In this document: piece after piece, positions 15,607 to 19,163 of the stretch
Layout of the letters: every line of letters begins with the position of its first letter
Numbering within the stretch: position 1 is the stretch's first letter
Assembly (NCBI GenBank): GCA_012964275.1
Contig: DTUG01000022.1
Location: 1,775 to 20,937 of the forward strand
DNA: 19,163 nucleotides
Direction of reading: 5' to 3'
Source of the DNA: Fidelibacterota bacterium
Lineage (GTDB): Bacteria > Fidelibacterota > Marinisomatia > Marinisomatales > UBA1611
Notes under the pieces: generated by a model
What the model was told of the DNA's origin: nothing
Databases searched by the model: none
The model's input: the letters and a program-made list of their open reading frames with translations, nothing else
Translations under genes and position numbers: made by a program

Positions 15607-18226
15607 CCCAAGATATTGCTTCAGACTATCCTTCTGGCTTTTTACAGCCATTCTAAACAGCCAATCACTGAATATTACTTATAATTATAAGGACATCAGT
15701 CTGCAAACTGCTGTCCTAGACCTTATCATTCGATATCAACTATCCATCATTTTCCCGGATGAGTTGGGGGATGACCTGTCCATTTCTGCTGTATGCAATG
15801 AATGTTCTGCCGATAATGCATTGTCACGAATCTTGGTCCAGACGGATCTAGTCTGGAAAAAATCAGGCAATCAGTATACCATATTTAAACCTGCCAAGCC
15901 GTTGCGATTTTCTCTGGCCGGACGTATCGTGGAAAAAGAAACCGGAGAGGCAATACCCTACGCCAATATTTTCATACCATCACTGGACATGGGCGATATT
16001 TCCAATGCTGACGGCATGTTTTCATTAACTGGAATACCCATAAAGTCTTGCACTCTTTTTGTATCCTATATCGGCTATGGTACCGGGAAAGAATCTCTTA
16101 CTTTCCCTGAAGAAGACAATAAATTTTTTCAGATCAAACTTTCACCTAAAATATTATTTTCCAAAAATATTCTCATCACCGGTGAATCCCGCGAGTTCAT
16201 GGACAGTGGCAGTGAACCGGGAAAAATCTCATTTTCACCAAGACATATATCTACACTACCAAACCTGGGTGAGATAGATATTTTCCGATCCCTGCAACTG
16301 ATTCCCGGTATCCATCAGGGACTGGGAGGCACGGCTGGACTTCATATCCGGGGAGGCACACCGGAACAGAACCTAATCCTGCTAGATGGCATGCCTTTAT
16401 ACCGGAATAGTCATATGTTTGGATTCTTAAGCAATACAAATTCCAAAACCATACGGGACATGCAGGTATATAAAGGTGGCTATCCTGCGCAGTATGGGGG
16501 CCGAATTTCCAGTCTGATAGAGCTGACCAGCCGGGTTGGAAACAGCCTCTCACCTCATATGGCAGTCTATTCAAACTTAATGAGCAATAGTCTCCAAATC
16601 GAGCTGCCTTTATTTTCCCGGGGAAGTTGGATCATTACAGCTCGGCAGTCTGCCCGTGATCAATTCCAGTCAAAGCTTTATCAATCCATACAGGACTTTG
16701 TAACCGGCGATGATCGTTTTAATCTTATCGGAGCGGCGGCCGATGTCAACGATTCCACAATTTATGATCCAGAATTCACTTTCAGGGACATTACAAGTAA
16801 AATGTCACTTTTGATATCTCCCAAGAATCGAATCTCACTCACATATACGGCAGGATCTGATTCGATAAAAGAAAACAGGAAATTCTGGGGATTTCAAAAT
16901 ATCCTGGGGTACGATACAACCTGGACAGTAGAAGAAACCATATGGTCCAATGACGGGATCGCTTTGGGGTGGTCTATTTATTGGAATCCTGAGTGGGAAA
17001 CACAGGTAACCATTTCAACATCAAGAAATAAAAACTTATATGATTCCAGGCAACTGGCCATAGACTTCGGTACAGAAATGGATGTCGGTTCATCAAATGA
17101 AAAAAATATTTATACAGATCAATTGATCCGCTTGAATCACAGTACAAAAGCACTTCAACAGCATCATATTGAATTGGGTTTTGATGAATCGATCCTTACA
17201 ACCAATTTTAAAACAATCAGAATATCCGATGCAGTAAATGAAGATGAGCAACTGGATCAAACTAGTTATCTTCATGCTTTTTATATTCAGGACAAGTGGT
17301 CTCCAACTCCAGACTGGACAATCAATACAGGCTTACGGACAACATATTACTCGGAGGTGAATAATTATTATGTGTCACCTAGAATATCCGCATCATTCAG
17401 GATTAATCGAGCTTTGACCCTGGAAACGTCCTTGGGGAAATATCACCAGTTTCTACACCAATTCAACAGTCCGCAAAGCACCCGCGGAGCACAAAACACC
17501 TGGCTGCTGTCAACATCATTAATTCCCCCTGTATCATCTTTCAATACGCATACTGGGATTTACTGGCAATCGGGTTTTTATGATCTGAATCTGGCGTTCT
17601 ATTCAAAACAGGCAGAGGATCTGTACGATTTTCAGGATTTTCTATCCCCAGTTTCGCCAGCATTACTCTATCATGACCGCATTCAAAATCTCTCAGCAGA
17701 ACCCATCGGGAACGGGGAAACAAGAGGAGCAGAAGTTTTTGCCCGCAAAAAAAGCGGGAAAGTCACCGGCTGGGTATCTTACCAATGGAACAAGACTGAA
17801 TACACTTTTCCCATCCTAAACGGAGGCAAGTCCTTCCCGGCAGATCATGATATTACGCATGAATTCAAAAGTGTGATGATGACATCCCTGGGAAAATGGA
17901 ATCTGACAGCGAACTGGGTCTATTCCTCTGGGAGAGTCTATACTGACCCGAATGAAATAATTATCAATAATAACTACCAGGTTCTGATCAATTCCGGAAT
18001 GCGCAATAAAGAACGATTACAGCCGGTTCACCACTTGGACATTAGCCTGTCCAGGCAATGGCAAATAAACTCACTGATATTGGATATTGGTATTTCAGTA
18101 TATAATCTTTATGACCAGAAAAACATCAGCCACAAACGGTATAATCCCTACACAACAGGCTCGATCGGCAGTGATGTTTTTATGCTAGGGATAACACCGA
18201 CTTTCTTTTTACAGGCAAGTATATAA
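15581..18226 (+). CDS. TonB-dependent receptor with STN signalling domain and carboxypeptidase-regulatory-like domain
   Basis: This 881-residue outer-membrane receptor has a signal peptide (about 11-29), an STN domain (about 35-105, TAVLDLIIRYQLSIIFPDEL to KKSGNQYTIFKP) that contacts FecR, a CarboxypepD_reg-like domain (about 110-190, GRIVEKETGEAIPYANIFI, NADGMFSL, VSYIGYGT), a plug (about 215-320, LQLIPGIHQG, LHIRGGTPEQNLILLDGMPLY, VYKGGYPAQYGGRISSLIEL) and a 22-strand-type barrel to the C-terminus. It imports a ligand with energy from TonB and reports its presence to the sigma factor. The size is nearer to FecA or BtuB-type receptors than to SusC (about 1000 residues), and no SusD gene follows, so a polysaccharide-utilisation role is not supported. 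The ligand is unknown. Confidence 0.95.
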   Translation: MVALVPSFNPRYCFRLSFWLFTAILNSQSLNITYNYKDISLQTAVLDLIIRYQLSIIFPDELGDDLSISAVCNECSADNALSRILVQTDLVWKKSGNQYTIFKPAKPLRFSLAGRIVEKETGEAIPYANIFIPSLDMGDISNADGMFSLTGIPIKSCTLFVSYIGYGTGKESLTFPEEDNKFFQIKLSPKILFSKNILITGESREFMDSGSEPGKISFSPRHISTLPNLGEIDIFRSLQLIPGIHQGLGGTAGLHIRGGTPEQNLILLDGMPLYRNSHMFGFLSNTNSKTIRDMQVYKGGYPAQYGGRISSLIELTSRVGNSLSPHMAVYSNLMSNSLQIELPLFSRGSWIITARQSARDQFQSKLYQSIQDFVTGDDRFNLIGAAADVNDSTIYDPEFTFRDITSKMSLLISPKNRISLTYTAGSDSIKENRKFWGFQNILGYDTTWTVEETIWSNDGIALGWSIYWNPEWETQVTISTSRNKNLYDSRQLAIDFGTEMDVGSSNEKNIYTDQLIRLNHSTKALQQHHIELGFDESILTTNFKTIRISDAVNEDEQLDQTSYLHAFYIQDKWSPTPDWTINTGLRTTYYSEVNNYYVSPRISASFRINRALTLETSLGKYHQFLHQFNSPQSTRGAQNTWLLSTSLIPPVSSFNTHTGIYWQSGFYDLNLAFYSKQAEDLYDFQDFLSPVSPALLYHDRIQNLSAEPIGNGETRGAEVFARKKSGKVTGWVSYQWNKTEYTFPILNGGKSFPADHDITHEFKSVMMTSLGKWNLTANWVYSSGRVYTDPNEIIINNNYQVLINSGMRNKERLQPVHHLDISLSRQWQINSLILDIGISVYNLYDQKNISHKRYNPYTTGSIGSDVFMLGITPTFFLQASI

Positions 18227-18235
18227 GTTATTTTG

Positions 18236-18585
18236 TGGAGGCGGGGAGAATCGAACTCCCGTCCGAAATAGAGTGATGCAGGACGTCTACATGCTTAGTC
18301 TTCCGATTTTTATCTTACCCTGTTTTCAACCGGAGACCCAAGTAAACAGGGCCAGCCTGCTGAATCTCGTTCCGAAACCGCAGGCGCATTCGGAACCAGC
18401 CTACGTGAGCGACGTTCCTAGATCAGACCATAGGCGCATCTAACCCGGAACGGGCTGCGTCAATTAAGCAGCAGCCATATAGCCGTAATCGGCATATATT
18501 GGTTTGTCAGATGATTTAGGAGGGTACTGACGTCCTCCGCATGCAGTCCGACATGTCTCATATCCCGTCGAAACCGATCGCCCCC
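18236..18585 (-). ncRNA. ssrA: Transfer-messenger RNA (tmRNA)
   Basis: This 350-nt RNA rescues stalled ribosomes by acting as tRNA-Ala and mRNA in turn. The 5' end GGGGGCG pairs with 3' CGCCTCC (one G-U), giving the tRNA-like acceptor stem with discriminator A at 18236; CCA is not encoded. The conserved GGTTTCGACGGG follows the 5' stem, and a T arm GGGAG-TTCGATT-CTCCC lies at the 3' end. The tag frame probably runs from GCC at 18493 to TAA at 18464-18466 and encodes ADYGYMAAA. The pseudoknot-rich middle fits the length. It is convergent with the TonB receptor gene (9 nt apart). Confidence 0.95.
18464..18493 (-). other. tmRNA tag reading frame (ADYGYMAAA)
   Basis: Reading from the likely resume codon GCC gives nine sense codons and TAA: Ala-Asp-Tyr-Gly-Tyr-Met-Ala-Ala-Ala. 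The position in the RNA (about 93 nt from the 5' end), an Ala resume codon and the aromatic plus Ala-rich end all match tmRNA tags. The ending MAAA differs from the common ALAA. The resume codon is inferred from position and similarity, not proven. Confidence 0.75.
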
Positions 18586-18606
18586 ATTTTCAAAAAGCAA
18601 TAGAAA

Positions 18607-18612
18607 ATTATA
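18607..18612 (-). promoter_or_regulatory. Candidate -10 box (TATAAT) for tmRNA
   Basis: A perfect TATAAT on the - strand lies 21 nt before the mature tmRNA 5' end. A precursor leader removed by RNase P would explain the extra distance. The -35 region 17 nt upstream (TTTTCT) is poor. The box also sits in a 6-bp palindrome (18603-18620), which may be chance in AT-rich DNA. Confidence 0.4.
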
Positions 18613-18629
18613 GTATTTTCCATAAAATA

Positions 18630-18665
18630 AGAAAAGGCTTCAAACGCCAACCCGAAGCCTTTTCT
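18630..18665. terminator. Strong bidirectional hairpin terminator
   Basis: A perfect 12-bp inverted repeat (arms 18630-18641 and 18654-18665) encloses a 12-nt loop. Each arm's A/T-rich end supplies a T run when read in either direction (TTTTCT). On the + strand it can end transcription from the receptor operon after it passes through the antisense of tmRNA. On the - strand it would stop transcripts before tmRNA. It is the clearest rho-independent terminator in the window. Confidence 0.8.
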
Positions 18666-18901
18666 CCCCAAACCAAACTCTGTAATAAGTTTGGCATTAG
18701 TATATTTGTCAACCCCTTCCCTCAAAACCTTCTTTTCAAAAACTCTGCCAAAAGAGGCTAGCGAGTTTAGAGGTAGATTGAAATTTAGTGCAACCCATAA
18801 AGTGAATATTTTGTAAAAAACTCAAACAGTTCATGGTAAAATCGGCTGGTTACTTTTTGAATTGAGATTCATTAGCAAATAAATTTCCCACTCTTTTCTT
18901 C
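18666..18901. other. Non-coding spacer between terminator and tRNA-Lys
   Basis: These 236 nt hold no convincing ORF. A 7-bp inverted repeat CCAAACT/AGTTTGG (18673-18679 and 18688-18694) lies near the terminator. A perfect TTGACA on the - strand (18707-18712) has only a weak -10 partner (TATTAC at about 19-nt spacing), and transcription from it would meet the terminator before tmRNA. The tRNA promoter candidate lies at the right end. Confidence 0.5.
18857..18885 (+). promoter_or_regulatory. Candidate promoter of tRNA-Lys
   Basis: TTGAAT (18857-18862) and TAAATT (18880-18885) are spaced by 17 nt and match the sigma-70 consensus at 5 of 6 and 4 of 6 positions. Transcription would start near 18892, about 10 nt before the mature tRNA. 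The position makes it credible although the region is AT-rich. Confidence 0.45.
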
Positions 18902-18974
18902 GGGCGAGTAGCTCAATTGGTAGAGCAGTGGCCTCTTAAGCCATTGGTTGCGGGTTCGAGTCCCTCCTCGCCCA
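18902..18974 (+). tRNA. tRNA-Lys (anticodon CTT)
   Basis: This is a 73-nt cloverleaf. The acceptor GGGCGAG pairs perfectly with CTCGCCC, followed by discriminator A. The D stem is GCTC/GAGC, with AATTGGTA in the loop. The anticodon stem GTGGC/GCCAT (one G-U) carries loop CTCTTAA with anticodon CTT, reading AAG. The variable region is 5 nt. The T stem GCGGG/CCCTC has loop TTCGAGT and one C-U mismatch. CCA is not encoded and would be added after transcription. Confidence 0.95.
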
Positions 18975-19001
18975 CTCAAGAGAATACCATGAATCTCTGT
19001 C

Positions 19002-19036
19002 AAGAAGCCCTGTCATTCGATGGGGCTTTTTGTTTG
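19002..19036 (+). terminator. Rho-independent terminator of tRNA-Lys
   Basis: The stem AAGCCC (19005-19010) pairs with GGGCTT (19023-19028) around a 12-nt loop and is extended by A-T pairs with the following TTTTTGTTT run. It lies 28 nt after the tRNA and fits a monocistronic tRNA unit. Confidence 0.75.
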
Positions 19037-19072
19037 TCATACTTGTTCATTCTTAATCATCTATATAGCAAA

Positions 19073-19133
19073 TGGAGGACACAAATTTGGAGGACACACC
19101 CCTACCCACCCAACCTTTGGGGGGTGGGGGTCT
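19073..19133. repeat. Short direct repeat plus G/C-rich imperfect palindrome at the window edge
   Basis: TGGAGGACACA occurs twice (19073-19083 and 19088-19098). Next comes a C-rich arm ACCCCTACCCACC and, after a short AT-containing loop, a G-rich arm GGGGGGTGGGGGT that pairs with it at 11 of 13 positions. The composition differs sharply from the surroundings. It resembles an end of a dispersed intergenic repeat or mobile element, but no transposase is visible and the window ends at 19163. Confidence 0.45.
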
Positions 19134-19163
19134 CGTTATCTTTATATACCACGCTCACATAAT

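Noticed and set aside
16251..16574. A 107-codon frame on the - strand within the TonB receptor
   Set aside because: It is antisense to the conserved plug domain and has no independent support.
18917..19162. An 81-codon open frame on the + strand
   Set aside because: It starts inside tRNA-Lys and runs through the tRNA terminator and the palindrome, so it is not a plausible gene.

Overview
The window looks like a chromosomal segment of an uncultured FCB-group bacterium, most likely Neomarinimicrobiota (Marinimicrobia) or a close relative such as Calditrichota or Ignavibacteriota. The reasons are a type IX secretion (T9SS) sorting domain of the NYPNPFN...SGVYF type, a FecI/FecR/TonB-receptor locus whose receptor carries STN and carboxypeptidase-regulatory-like domains, a DUF5683 protein, genes that mostly lack Shine-Dalgarno sites, and AT-leaning DNA. 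The phylum is inferred; no rRNA is present.

Region 1 (1-3378, + strand) is housekeeping: the C-terminal end of mnmA, a small secreted beta-rich protein of unknown role, a membrane-anchored LytR_C-domain protein, rsfS and argS. From the second gene on they are almost contiguous or overlapping and probably form one operon. argS meets the next operon tail to tail with only 7 nt between the stops.

Region 2 (13866 back to 3386, - strand) starts with a cytoplasmic S33 prolyl-aminopeptidase-like hydrolase. Five envelope genes follow, joined by stop/start overlaps: a lipoprotein with carboxypeptidase-regulatory-like and SH3-like domains, a PEGA protein, a CsgG/TolB-like plus DUF5683 protein, a cohesin-like lipoprotein, and a 2080-residue T9SS substrate. 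The giant carries a jelly-roll-like N-terminus, eight Ig-like repeats, a LamG-type module, fibronectin-like and Big_5-like domains, a dockerin-like module and a sorting signal. The layout suggests a surface assembly in which a lipid-anchored cohesin-like protein could hold, or help export, a giant dockerin-bearing adhesin. This is the most interesting system in the window.

Region 3 (14103-18226, + strand) is a cell-surface signalling locus: ECF sigma factor, a possible 25-codon micro-ORF, FecR-type anti-sigma factor and a TonB-dependent receptor with an STN signalling domain. No SusD partner is present, so the ligand is unknown.

Region 4 (18227-19163) holds tmRNA (ssrA) on the - strand, encoding the likely tag ADYGYMAAA, then a strong bidirectional hairpin terminator, a tRNA-Lys(CTT) with its own promoter-like sequence and terminator, and at the edge a G/C-rich imperfect palindrome with a short direct repeat that may be part of a dispersed repeat.
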